A DNA stretch of 10,425 bases from DATDCY01 sp031406795 [NCBI: Candidatus Rokuibacteriota bacterium]. Its GTDB lineage: Bacteria > JAUVQV01. The stretch spans positions 1 through 10,425 of the forward strand of contig JANOHV010000156.1 in assembly GCA_031406795.1 (NCBI GenBank), written 5' to 3'. Positions 1-8,070 of this stretch are shown piece after piece. The notes beneath the pieces were generated by a model that did not search any database, had not been told where the DNA came from, and saw only the letters and a program-made list of their open reading frames with translations. The number at the start of each line of letters is the position of its first letter. Within the stretch, counting starts at the first letter, position 1. Position numbers and translations under genes: made by a program.

Positions 1-2
1 CA

Positions 3-47
3 GGCTCGTTGTTTGAGCCCGAAGGGCGAGTTACGAGACTGCGAGCC
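3..47. repeat. nested inverted repeat, possible dispersed intergenic element (may extend off the left edge)
   Basis: GGCTCG at 3-8 pairs with CGAGCC at 42-47, and inside it GCCC at 17-20 pairs with GGGC at 24-27 across a GAA loop. The segment lies downstream of the response-regulator stop codon and has no coding potential that fits its neighbours. Read on the minus strand it contains an 'aactcgcc...ggctcaaacaacg' string. From memory, this resembles a motif that recurs next to genes in many GC-rich proteobacterial genomes; I could not check copy number. There is no U-tract, so a classical terminator is not supported, although the fold could help end or stabilise the operon transcript. The rest of 1-121 shows nothing else. 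Confidence 0.35.
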
Positions 48-121
48 CCGGGCACCGTGACGGGTAGGCTGCGCAGACGCACGACCGAAGGGACGCCCCC
101 GCCGCCTCGCCGACGGGAACG

Positions 122-1384
122 CTACTTCGCGGGAGCGTCCGGCGGGGGATCCTGCGTCACCTGGAGGCGGCTCGGCGACGGCGACGCGTCGGGGGCCGCC
201 GGGCGGCAGGCGGCGAGTGCGGGCCGGGAACCGAGATCGAGGTCGTCCGCATTGATGCTTTCGCCGGGAACCATCATCACCAGGCGCTCCACGCAGTTGC
301 GCAGCTCGCGGACGTTTCCCGGCCACGGGTGGCTGGTCAAGGCCGCGAGCGCGGCGGGCGAGAACTTCTTCGGCGCCAGCGCGGCATGGGCGCAGAAGCC
401 GCTCAGGAAATGCCCGGCGAGCAGCGGGATGTCCCCCGCGCGCTCGCGCAGCGGCGGTACGTGCAGCGCGACGACGGCGATCCGGTAGAACAGGTCCTCG
501 CGGAAGAGCCCCGCGGCGATCAGCTCCTCGAGGCGGCGGTTCGTGGCGGCGATCACCCGCACGTCGACGCGCACCGGCTTGGTGCCGCCGACGCGCTCGA
601 AGCTCTGGCTCTCGAGCACCTTCAGGATCGTGCCCTGCGCGCGCGGCGTCATGTCGCCGATCTCGTCGAAGAAGAGGGTGCCGCCGTCGGCCAACTCGAA
701 CTTGCCCCGGCGCTGGTCCACCGCGCCGGTGAAGGCGCCGCGTTCGTGCCCGAAGAGTTCGCTCTCGACGAGCTCCCCGGGCAGCGCGGCGCAGTTGATC
801 TCGATGAACGGCCGCAGCCGCCGCGGGGAGTGCACGTGGATCGAGCGCGCCACCAGTTCCTTGCCCGTGCCGTGTTCGCCGGTGACCAGGACCCGTCCCG
901 CGCCCGCGGCGGCGAGCGCGACCCGCCGGCGCAGTTCGACGATCAGCGGGTCCTCCCCGACGATCTCGACCGCGGCCTCGGCCTGGCGCAGCAACTCGCT
1001 GTTCTCGCGGATCAGGCGGCGCTCCTCGAGGGCGTGGCGCAGCACGAGCAGGGTCTTCTCGAGCGAGAGAGGCTTCTCGATGAAGTCGTAGGCGCCGAGT
1101 TTGGTCGTGCGCACCGCGGTCTCGATGGTGCCGTGACCCGACATCATAACGACCGGGATCGCCGGCCAGCCCTTCGTGATCTCCTGGAGAATCGCCACGC
1201 CGTCGCGTCCCGGCAGCCAGATGTCGAGGAGCACGAGGTCCACGGGCTGTTCGTGCAGCCGCCGCAGCGCGGACTCGCCGTCCTCGACGAGCACCGGGCG
1301 ATAGCCCTCGTCCTCGAGGATGCCCTTGAGCGCGAGCAGGATGCCGCGTTCGTCGTCGACGACGAGGATGGTTTCAGCTTGCAT
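122..1384 (-). CDS. NtrC/NtrX-family sigma54-activating response regulator lacking the DNA-binding domain
   Basis: This 420-residue cytoplasmic regulator has a receiver domain at about residues 5-118 with acidic pair D10/D11, phosphoacceptor D54 (LLDIWLP), switch residue S82 and K104 (EKP). A sigma54-interaction AAA+ domain follows at about 140-372: Walker A GEHGTGKE at 169-176 (His where Ser is usual), GAFTGA at 216-221, Walker B TLFFDE at 236-241 and the WPGNVREL motif near the domain end. The family normally ends in a Fis-type helix-turn-helix of about 45 residues. Here the last 45 or so are Ala/Pro/Ser-rich and unfolded-looking, and no other frame down to position 1 encodes such a helix-turn-helix. 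The ATG is supported by GGAGG six bases upstream (1391-1395), and the start overlaps the kinase gene by 11 bp, so the kinase is the obvious partner. It could act on sigma54 holoenzyme without specific DNA binding, as known for a few HTH-less relatives such as Helicobacter FlgR. Confidence 0.93.
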   Translation of the reverse strand: MQAETILVVDDERGILLALKGILEDEGYRPVLVEDGESALRRLHEQPVDLVLLDIWLPGRDGVAILQEITKGWPAIPVVMMSGHGTIETAVRTTKLGAYDFIEKPLSLEKTLLVLRHALEERRLIRENSELLRQAEAAVEIVGEDPLIVELRRRVALAAAGAGRVLVTGEHGTGKELVARSIHVHSPRRLRPFIEINCAALPGELVESELFGHERGAFTGAVDQRRGKFELADGGTLFFDEIGDMTPRAQGTILKVLESQSFERVGGTKPVRVDVRVIAATNRRLEELIAAGLFREDLFYRIAVVALHVPPLRERAGDIPLLAGHFLSGFCAHAALAPKKFSPAALAALTSHPWPGNVRELRNCVERLVMMVPGESINADDLDLGSRPALAACRPAAPDASPSPSRLQVTQDPPPDAPAK

Positions 1385-3605
1385 GACGCGCCTCCATGGC
1401 CCCGACGAGGGGCGGGGTCTCCCGGTGCAGCGGGAATTCCAGAACGAACACGGTGCCGTGGGGCAGGTTGTCCTCGGCGCGCACGGTTCCCCCGTGGCCC
1501 GCGACGATATCGCTCACGATCGCGAGGCCCAGCCCGCCCCCCTCCTTCTTGGTGGAGACGTAGGGCAGGAAGAGCCGGTCGCGGTCCTCGGCCGGCAGCC
1601 CGCGTCCGGTGTCGCTGACGCGGATGCGCGCGGTGCGTCCATCCTCGCCGGGCGCCGTGGCGATCTCGATGCTCCCGGGCCCCTCGAGGGCGGCGAGGGC
1701 GTTCTCGATCAGGTTGATGAACACCCGGCGCAGCTGTTCGGCATCGCCGTCGATCACGAGCGGCTGCGGGTGAAAGCGCGTGGCGAACGCCACCCCGCGC
1801 CGCCCCGTGTCGTAGAGGCCGAGCGCGTTCTCGATGACCGAGCGGACGTCCACGGGCTCGGGCCGCAGCGCGGGCAGGCGGGCGAACCGGGAGAACTCGT
1901 CGACCAGACGTTTCATGGTTTCGACCTGCGAGATGACCGTGGCGGCGGCTTCGAGAAAGACCTCCTCGCGGTCAGGGGCGCGGTCGAGCAGTTTCTTGCG
2001 GGCACGCTCGATCGAGAGCTGGATCGGGGTCAGCGGGTTCTTGATCTCGTGGGCGATGCGCCGCGCCGCTTCGCGCCAGGCCGCGACGCGCTGGGCCTTG
2101 ACCAGCTGGGTCAGATCCTCGACGACCACGAGCCGTCCGAGGTCGGTGAAGCGCGGGTCGCGCAGCGGCACGGCGGTCACGACGAGCGTTCGCAGCTGAC
2201 CGCCGGCCGCCACCACGAAGCGGCCCTCGCCGGGCCGGCCGTCGCTCTGCAGCGGCGCGTCGATCGCATCGCGCAGCGGCCGCAGCGCAGGCGCCCGGAC
2301 AACCTCCGAGAACTCGCGGCCGGGGATGTCCGGGGGGAGACCGAGCAGTTCCTGCGCCGCCCGGTTGCAGGCGGCGACGATGCCGCGCGGGTCGATCGCG
2401 ATCACGCCCGTGCCGATGGTCTCGAGGATGGTCGCGATGAGGTTGCGCCGCCGCTCCAGCTCGAGCGTGAAGCGCTGCAGCTCGCCGTAGGCGCGCTCCA
2501 GTTCGACCTTGTTCGACTTCAGGTCGCGGGTCATCCGGTTGAAGGAGTCCACGAGCAGCCCGATCTCGTCCTGCGCCTGCGCGGCGATCTCGAAATCCAG
2601 ATCGCCGCCGGCGACGCGCCGGGTGCCCTCGGCCAGCTGCTGGATCGGGGTGGTGATGACGCGCGAGAGGTAGAAGGCGAACCAGGTCGCGAAGAAGGTG
2701 ATCAGCAGCGCGATGGTGGCAAGCGTCAGCGTGTAGCTCAGCCGGATCGGGCGGCGGAACAGCCGGACCTGCCGGTAGTTCTCGGAGGTCGCGGCCGCCG
2801 CCGCGAGTCGCGCGCGCAGATCCGCGGGGACGAAGAGGCTCGCGGTGACCACGCCGACCACGGCCTGCGCCGGCCCCTGGCGGATCGGCCAGTAGGCCTG
2901 GACGGTGTCGCCGGCGGAGCCGCCGGATGGCGCGAGCCCGCTGCGGCCGGCCCAGGCGTCGAGCAGGCGCTCGCGCGGCAGCGGCGGCGCCGCTCCCGGG
3001 AGCTCCGGGGAACCGAGCCGCAGGTCGGGGTCGCCTGTTGCGCCATAGTAGGCGACGGCCGCCAGCGAGAGTTCCCGCAGCCGGTCCCGCAGGTGCCGGG
3101 CGCGGATTTCACGCCGGCCGGGACCGACCAGGTCGAGCCGGAGGAGTTCCTCGGCCAGGCGCTGGGCCTGCGCGAGAGCGGTGCGCTCGGTGCTGCGCGG
3201 AGCCTCCGCCGCGAGGTCGGAGGCCAGGCGCAGCGCCTCCTCCACGCGCACGTCGAACCAGCCCTGGACGCTGGTGGTGATGAGCTTGAGCGAGACCAGG
3301 AAGAGCAGCAAGGCGGGCAGACTCGCGAGCCCGACGAACGCCACGGCGAGCCGCGTCCGCAGCCGCGCCCCGACCACGCGCCGCTTGCGCTCGAAGAAGA
3401 GCTTCGTCAGGTTGCGGAAGATCAGGATCGCCAGCGCCATGAGCAGGATGATGTTGACGTTGACGAGCGCGAAAATCAGCAGGTTGGTCGCGAGCGGCAC
3501 CCCCGCGGGTGCGCCCTGCAGCCAGAACTCGATCCCCGTGAGCGCGGCGATCAGGCTGACGATCGCCAGCGCCCAGAGCAGATTGCGGCGGACCGATGGC
3601 TTCAT
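1374..3605 (-). CDS. NtrY-like membrane sensor histidine kinase
   Basis: This 743-residue inner-membrane kinase should phosphorylate the regulator that overlaps its 3' end. Hydrophobic helices lie at about residues 9-29, 39-63 and 87-110. An extracytoplasmic sensor region follows at about 111-290, then a fourth helix at about 291-313. A HAMP domain ([10 protein letters not shown]... to about 361) is followed by a coiled segment and a PAS domain at about 387-500. The HisKA domain has phosphoacceptor H519 in [10 protein letters not shown]. The HATPase domain has N box NLIENA (631-636), DTGRG (665-669) and GGGLGL (689-694), so it looks fully active. The start was chosen because its ATG overlaps the nrdR stop as ATGA and is immediately followed by the first membrane helix. 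The open frame runs further upstream, but that part lies antisense-free inside nrdR and is a frame shadow. No Shine-Dalgarno is visible, so translation probably depends on coupling to nrdR. The three-helix N-terminus matches NtrY-type kinases I associate with deltaproteobacteria. The signal is unknown. Confidence 0.93.
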   Translation of the reverse strand: MKPSVRRNLLWALAIVSLIAALTGIEFWLQGAPAGVPLATNLLIFALVNVNIILLMALAILIFRNLTKLFFERKRRVVGARLRTRLAVAFVGLASLPALLLFLVSLKLITTSVQGWFDVRVEEALRLASDLAAEAPRSTERTALAQAQRLAEELLRLDLVGPGRREIRARHLRDRLRELSLAAVAYYGATGDPDLRLGSPELPGAAPPLPRERLLDAWAGRSGLAPSGGSAGDTVQAYWPIRQGPAQAVVGVVTASLFVPADLRARLAAAAATSENYRQVRLFRRPIRLSYTLTLATIALLITFFATWFAFYLSRVITTPIQQLAEGTRRVAGGDLDFEIAAQAQDEIGLLVDSFNRMTRDLKSNKVELERAYGELQRFTLELERRRNLIATILETIGTGVIAIDPRGIVAACNRAAQELLGLPPDIPGREFSEVVRAPALRPLRDAIDAPLQSDGRPGEGRFVVAAGGQLRTLVVTAVPLRDPRFTDLGRLVVVEDLTQLVKAQRVAAWREAARRIAHEIKNPLTPIQLSIERARKKLLDRAPDREEVFLEAAATVISQVETMKRLVDEFSRFARLPALRPEPVDVRSVIENALGLYDTGRRGVAFATRFHPQPLVIDGDAEQLRRVFINLIENALAALEGPGSIEIATAPGEDGRTARIRVSDTGRGLPAEDRDRLFLPYVSTKKEGGGLGLAIVSDIVAGHGGTVRAEDNLPHGTVFVLEFPLHRETPPLVGAMEARHAS
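1391..1395 (-). promoter_or_regulatory. ribosome binding site of the response regulator
   Basis: The minus strand reads GGAGG with six bases before the ATG at 1384-1382. It lies inside the end of the kinase gene and fixes the start of the regulator, showing that the 11-bp gene overlap is a real start and can be independently initiated. Confidence 0.7.
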
Positions 3606-4090
3606 CGTTCGGAGCGCGGCGGGGGCACGGCGGGGGCTTTGCCGTCGAGCAGCCCCTTGAGCTCGTCCATGAACTCGGAGATGTCCTTGAACTGGCGGTA
3701 GACCGAGGCGAACCGCACGTAGGCCACGTCGTCGAGCAGCTGCAGGCGCGCCATGACGCGCTTGCCGATCGCGTGGCCCGGGATTTCCTTCTCGCCGAGT
3801 TCCAGCAGTTCGTTCTCGATCTCCTGGACGACGCTCTCGATGGCGGCGGCGCTCACGGGGCGCTTCTGGCAGGCCTTCTCGATGCCGGCGAGGATCTTGT
3901 GGCGGTCGAAGGGCTCGCGGCGCCCGTCCTTCTTGACGACCGTCGGCAGGACCTCCTCGACCCGTTCGTAGGTGGTGAAGCGCCGCTGGCACTTGAGGCA
4001 TTCGCGCCGGCGGCGGATGATCTCGCCGTTCTTGCCGGTGCGCGAGTCGACCACCCGGTCCTCGAGGTGGGCGCAGAAGGGGCAGCGCAC
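3602..4090 (-). CDS. nrdR: transcriptional repressor NrdR (GTG start)
   Basis: NrdR is a nucleotide-sensing repressor that binds NrdR boxes ahead of ribonucleotide reductase operons. The 162-residue product has the N-terminal zinc ribbon with Cys pairs C3/C6 and C31/C34 (RCPFC and CLKC), the DSR and RRRREC signature, FTTYE at 38-42, and an ATP-cone domain at about 49-139 starting [12 protein letters not shown]. The GTG at 4090-4088 is chosen because family members begin M-R-C-P-F-C. The in-frame ATG 35 codons earlier would add sequence unlike NrdR and run deep into the dCMP deaminase gene. Only one base separates this GTG from the deaminase stop, with a GGAG about ten bases upstream. Length is normal to slightly long (usually about 150-160); the Pro/Arg-rich last 15 residues are the extra part. 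No NrdR box was seen in the window, so its targets are elsewhere. In many genomes nrdR is followed by riboflavin genes; here a histidine kinase follows. Confidence 0.95.
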   Translation of the reverse strand: MRCPFCAHLEDRVVDSRTGKNGEIIRRRRECLKCQRRFTTYERVEEVLPTVVKKDGRREPFDRHKILAGIEKACQKRPVSAAAIESVVQEIENELLELGEKEIPGHAIGKRVMARLQLLDDVAYVRFASVYRQFKDISEFMDELKGLLDGKAPAVPPPRSER

Positions 4091-4091
4091 G

Positions 4092-4563
4092 CTAGGGCGT
4101 CTCCGCGGTTCCGCCGCAACGCAGCGCCACGCCGGCCTCCTCGAGCAGCTCGCGCGAAAGCTCGTCGGGGTAGCCTTCGGCGTAGACCACGCCACGGATG
4201 CCGGAGTTGATGAGCATCTTGGAGCAGATCACGCAGGGCTGTGCGGTGCAGTAGAGGGTGGCGCCGTCCACGCTCACCCCGTGCAGCGCCGCCTGGATGA
4301 TCGCGTTCTGTTCGGCGTGCAGCGCCCGGCAGAGTTCGTGGCGCTCGCCGGAGGGTACGCCGAGCCGCTCGCGCAGGCAGCCGATGTCCAGACAATGGCG
4401 CAGGCCGCGCGGGGCGCCGTTGTAGCCCGTGGAGAGGATGCGTTTGTCGCGCACGAGAACCGCGCCGACGCGCCGACGCAGGCAGGTCGAGCGCGTGGCC
4501 ACGAGCCGCGAGATCTCCATGAAATACTCGTCCCACGCGGGACGCGGCGCGCGCTCCGCCGGA

Positions 4564-4574
<11 letters not shown>
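4092..4574 (-). CDS. dCMP deaminase (ComEB-type zinc deaminase)
   Basis: The enzyme hydrolyses dCMP to dUMP and ammonia, feeding thymidylate synthesis in the cytoplasm. The 160-residue protein has the cytidine/deoxycytidylate deaminase zinc site: H86 and E88 in LHAEQNA, and C114 and C117 in PCVICSKM. It also has the family hallmarks [13 protein letters not shown] and [10 protein letters not shown], and additional cysteines C61, C66 and C82 typical of dCMP deaminases that bind a second structural zinc. The start at 4574 is preferred over a later Met at residue 19 because WDEYFM is conserved in the family. The gene begins inside the last codons of glyA (11-bp overlap) without a clear Shine-Dalgarno and ends one base before nrdR. 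The functional link is direct: glyA gives methylene-THF and this enzyme gives dUMP for dTMP synthesis. Confidence 0.95.
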
Positions 4575-5823
<1,249 letters not shown>

Positions 5824-5861
5824 GGTCGTTCGTCTCTCCTTCCGGTGGTTCGGCCAAGTGT

Positions 5862-5877
5862 GTTCCCTTCGCGGAAC
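5862..5877 (-). promoter_or_regulatory. small hairpin in the glyA leader
   Basis: GTTCC and GGAAC are perfect complements separated by six bases, just downstream of the predicted glyA transcription start. It could cap the 5' end of the operon mRNA. The stem is only 5 bp, so it may be chance; no known riboswitch fold was recognised in the roughly 55-base leader. Confidence 0.25.
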
Positions 5878-5884
5878 GCGGCGG

Positions 5885-5893
5885 ATTCTAGCA
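5885..5893 (-). promoter_or_regulatory. extended -10 promoter candidate for the glyA operon
   Basis: The minus strand reads TGC-TAGAAT, an extended -10 element (TGn plus one mismatch to TATAAT), unusual in such GC-rich DNA. No good -35 hexamer lies 16-18 bases upstream, which is common for extended -10 promoters. Predicted start is near 5878, leaving a leader of about 55 bases to the glyA ATG. Confidence 0.5.
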
Positions 5894-5910
5894 CGGAATC
5901 GCGTCGTCCG

Positions 5911-5934
5911 CACCAGTGTTCTTGCGCGCTGGTG
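5911..5934. promoter_or_regulatory. inverted repeat between divergent promoters, possible operator
   Basis: CACCAG (5911-5916) and CTGGTG (5929-5934) form a perfect 6-bp inverted repeat with a 12-base spacer. Half-site centres are 18 bp apart, close to two helical turns. It covers the -35 region of the glyA promoter candidate and sits about 22 bp upstream of the rightward -35 hexamer, where one protein could influence both directions. No regulator is identified. Confidence 0.3.
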
Positions 5935-5955
5935 ACGGCATTCACGAGAATAATC

Positions 5956-5983
5956 TTGACAGTAGAGCCCAAATCACTATAAG
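5956..5983 (+). promoter_or_regulatory. sigma70-type promoter of the outer-membrane protein gene
   Basis: TTGACA (5956-5961, full consensus), a 16-base spacer and TATAAG (5978-5983). The flanks are markedly AT-rich compared with the window. Predicted start is near 5990, giving a leader of about 70 bases to the ATG at 6060. A GAGGA lies about 11 bases before that ATG. Confidence 0.75.
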
Positions 5984-6059
5984 AGAAAAAGGTTTTTTGA
6001 GCGTTGCGGGAGTTGGTCGGATATTCGCGAGGGATGGGTGTGCGAGGACGAATTGCGTA

Positions 6060-7913
6060 ATGCGTAGATTGCTGCTGGCCGGCCTCGCGGCGGGGCTCTG
6101 CACCTGCATCGGCATCGGCCGGGTGATGCCGGCCTCGGCGCTCGAGCTGGCCACCACCATCGACCTCGATTACATCTACTCCCAGGTGAATCTGGGGGGC
6201 GACGTCAACGCCGCGACCCAGTTCAACCAGAAGGCGGCGGTCAAGTACGACACTTCGCTGACCACTTCCTACGACTTCCTCGGCGCGGTGCGCCTCGAGC
6301 TCCAGGATGCCTGGTATACGGATCAGGCGACGACTTCCCGGGTGGCGCCGACACTGGAGCTGGCGGCCAAGGGGTCGCAGCTCGCCGCCAAGCTCGCCTA
6401 CGAGGCGGTGATCAGCTCCACCGGTCTTTACCATGAGACGGGGGACGTGACCAACTACTCGACCAGCCTGTCGTTCAACCTGGAGATGACTCCGGAACTC
6501 TGGCCGGAGATGAAGTTCAAGTTCCAGAGGCGGGGCGACTTCCAGGATCTCGAGACGGAGAGCACGACGAACTCCTACGAGTTCACGGCGCGCAAGGACA
6601 TCTACGCGCTGCGCCTCGAGTACAACTTCAGCCGGAACGAGATCGACAACTCGTTGCCGACCAGGGACGGCAGCGCCGAGAACAAGTGGTCCGCCAAGGC
6701 GACCTACAAGGAAATTCTCTGGGGGGGGACCGAGTTCGAACTCGGCTACGAACTCAACGAAGCCTATAAGGATGACCAGCGCCGGGGCGTGTTCACCGGG
6801 GAGACTTCGACCTACACCCAGCAGCTCAAGACCCGCCTGAAGAACACGCTGGTCATCGCCCCCCGCCTGACGCTCGGTCTGAGCTGGGAGTACCAGTTCG
6901 AGCAGGACCTGCTGGCCCTGGAATACGACTACAAGCTCAAGAACAAGTACGTGCTCGATCTGCGCTGGGATGCCTTCGAATGGCTCAAGATCACCTCCGA
7001 GGCCCGGCGGGAGACCGACCTGCTGGCGGACACGGAGGGGGAAGACGACGAGCGCATCGTGACCGACACCCTCAAAGGCGGTTTCGACTTCACCTCGATC
7101 CCCTGGCTGCGCGTCTCCGGCAAGGCTGAACTTAAGAGCGACGGGAAGGTCGCGGCCGGTAGCGGCGGCTCCGTCGAAAGAGTCGAGGACGAGAAGTACG
7201 AGCTGATCGTCAAGAACAAGGTCGGAGAGTTCTGGGATTTCACCTGGAACGGCAGTGTCGCGAACAAGCACGTGAACGATTTCCACCTCAGTCGCGAGAC
7301 CAGGGTCAAGGCCGATCTGAAGCTCAAACTGCTCGGTCTGGGGGTGGCGCCCAGTTACGAGGTCAGCCGCAAGAACGATGGCGCGGTGGATTTCGGCTAT
7401 TTCGTCAATCAACAACAGATCCGGGAAGCCAAGATCATGTTCGACTACAAGATGCAGCTGCTCGAAATGTTCAAGGCGACCTTTACCCACGAGTACTCCA
7501 TCAAGGTCGACGACTCGCTCGACGAGGTCTTGAATTTCGAGCGGATCGTTCAGTTCAACGAGAGTACCCGCCTCACGGTCATCATCGCCGAGTTCATCCG
7601 CGACCTGCGGCTGGAAGGTGAGGTGGATCGCAAGGCGTCGGACACCGAGGACGACCCCGACCCGCAGCTCGTCGAGGTCTCCTACGCGCTCAAGCTCGAC
7701 TGGAAGTACGACGAGTTGAGCCTGCATTCGACGGTCAAGTACAACGACAAGGGCAACACGTTCGACGACGTGAGCTTCAACGCCAAGGCCAGCTGGAAAC
7801 GCGAGGCACTGGAGATTACCGGGGAGTACCAGTTCGACAAGATTCTCGTGGGCATCACGGAACCGAAGGATGAAAAACGCAAGCTGAGTCTGAAACTCAA
7901 CTACAAGTTTTGA
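6060..7913 (+). CDS. outer-membrane beta-barrel protein of unrecognised family
   Basis: The 617-residue product has a Sec signal peptide (MRRLLLAG...) with a likely signal peptidase I cut after ASA at 25-27. The preceding C14 and C16 do not form a lipobox. The mature chain appears to lack cysteine. It is built of many short alternating hydrophobic/polar segments rich in Tyr, Phe and Trp, for example YALRLEYNFSR, ELGYELNEAY, LSWEYQF and ITGEYQFDKI. These are separated by acidic or Lys-rich turns such as DTEGEDDER and TEDDPDPQ. It ends in Phe (KLSLKLNYKF), the classical C-terminal beta-signal for BAM insertion. A barrel of roughly two dozen or more strands is plausible, but I did not compute it. 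The open frame extends upstream to 5916; the start at 6060 is chosen because it gives the signal peptide and lies after the promoter. Size resembles porins of porin-cytochrome complexes, but no heme protein is visible here. A lipoprotein gene follows 157 bp downstream. Confidence 0.8.
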   Translation: MRRLLLAGLAAGLCTCIGIGRVMPASALELATTIDLDYIYSQVNLGGDVNAATQFNQKAAVKYDTSLTTSYDFLGAVRLELQDAWYTDQATTSRVAPTLELAAKGSQLAAKLAYEAVISSTGLYHETGDVTNYSTSLSFNLEMTPELWPEMKFKFQRRGDFQDLETESTTNSYEFTARKDIYALRLEYNFSRNEIDNSLPTRDGSAENKWSAKATYKEILWGGTEFELGYELNEAYKDDQRRGVFTGETSTYTQQLKTRLKNTLVIAPRLTLGLSWEYQFEQDLLALEYDYKLKNKYVLDLRWDAFEWLKITSEARRETDLLADTEGEDDERIVTDTLKGGFDFTSIPWLRVSGKAELKSDGKVAAGSGGSVERVEDEKYELIVKNKVGEFWDFTWNGSVANKHVNDFHLSRETRVKADLKLKLLGLGVAPSYEVSRKNDGAVDFGYFVNQQQIREAKIMFDYKMQLLEMFKATFTHEYSIKVDDSLDEVLNFERIVQFNESTRLTVIIAEFIRDLRLEGEVDRKASDTEDDPDPQLVEVSYALKLDWKYDELSLHSTVKYNDKGNTFDDVSFNAKASWKREALEITGEYQFDKILVGITEPKDEKRKLSLKLNYKF

Positions 7914-7927
7914 GCATCTCGGGCTTC

Positions 7928-7955
7928 TTGACAGGGAGGCGGTGATAACTACAAT
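7928..7955 (+). promoter_or_regulatory. sigma70-type promoter of the lipoprotein gene
   Basis: TTGACA (7928-7933), a 16-base spacer and TACAAT (7950-7955). It begins only 14 bases after the stop of the outer-membrane protein gene, leaving no room for a terminator between them. The lipoprotein can therefore be transcribed both by read-through and from its own start near 7962. The roughly 109-base leader (7962-8070) shows no recognisable riboswitch and ends in a strong GGGAGG ribosome site at 8059-8064, six bases before the ATG. Confidence 0.7.
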
Positions 7956-8070
7956 GCTCGGGTATTCGGCAGGGAACCAGGACCAGGAATTCGGAAGGGG
8001 CGCCGCACCCGGCTCCCGAGGGGCAGCAGACACGAAACGCCACGCATCGAGAGGGGTAGGGAGGACGCTC

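Noticed and set aside
1320-3701. Very long plus-strand open frame (793 codons) opposite the kinase gene
   Set aside because: The predicted protein is low-complexity Arg/Gly/Asp/Glu-rich with no family motifs, while the opposite strand encodes a complete histidine kinase with every motif. It is a codon-bias shadow of GC-rich DNA.
3606-4001. Upstream extension of the kinase frame into nrdR
   Set aside because: The extension overlaps the zinc-ribbon/ATP-cone coding frame of nrdR and reads as Arg/Gly-rich shadow sequence. The ATGA overlap at 3602-3605 and the membrane helix right after it mark the real start.
5984-6000. A-run followed by T-run (AAAAAGGTTTTTT) as a terminator
   Set aside because: The complementary runs are separated by only two bases with no GC stem, and the site lies at the expected transcription start, so it is better read as AT-rich promoter-flanking DNA.
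5824-6059. Riboswitch (for example glycine, folate or cyclic-di-GMP) in the divergent leaders
   Set aside because: Both leaders are short (about 55 and 70 bases), and I found none of the conserved core strings of these classes; only a 5-bp hairpin is present.
5824-6059. Sigma54 (-24/-12) promoter that the response regulator might control
   Set aside because: No TGGCAC-N5-TTGC-like element was found on either strand of this intergenic region, so the regulator's targets are probably elsewhere.
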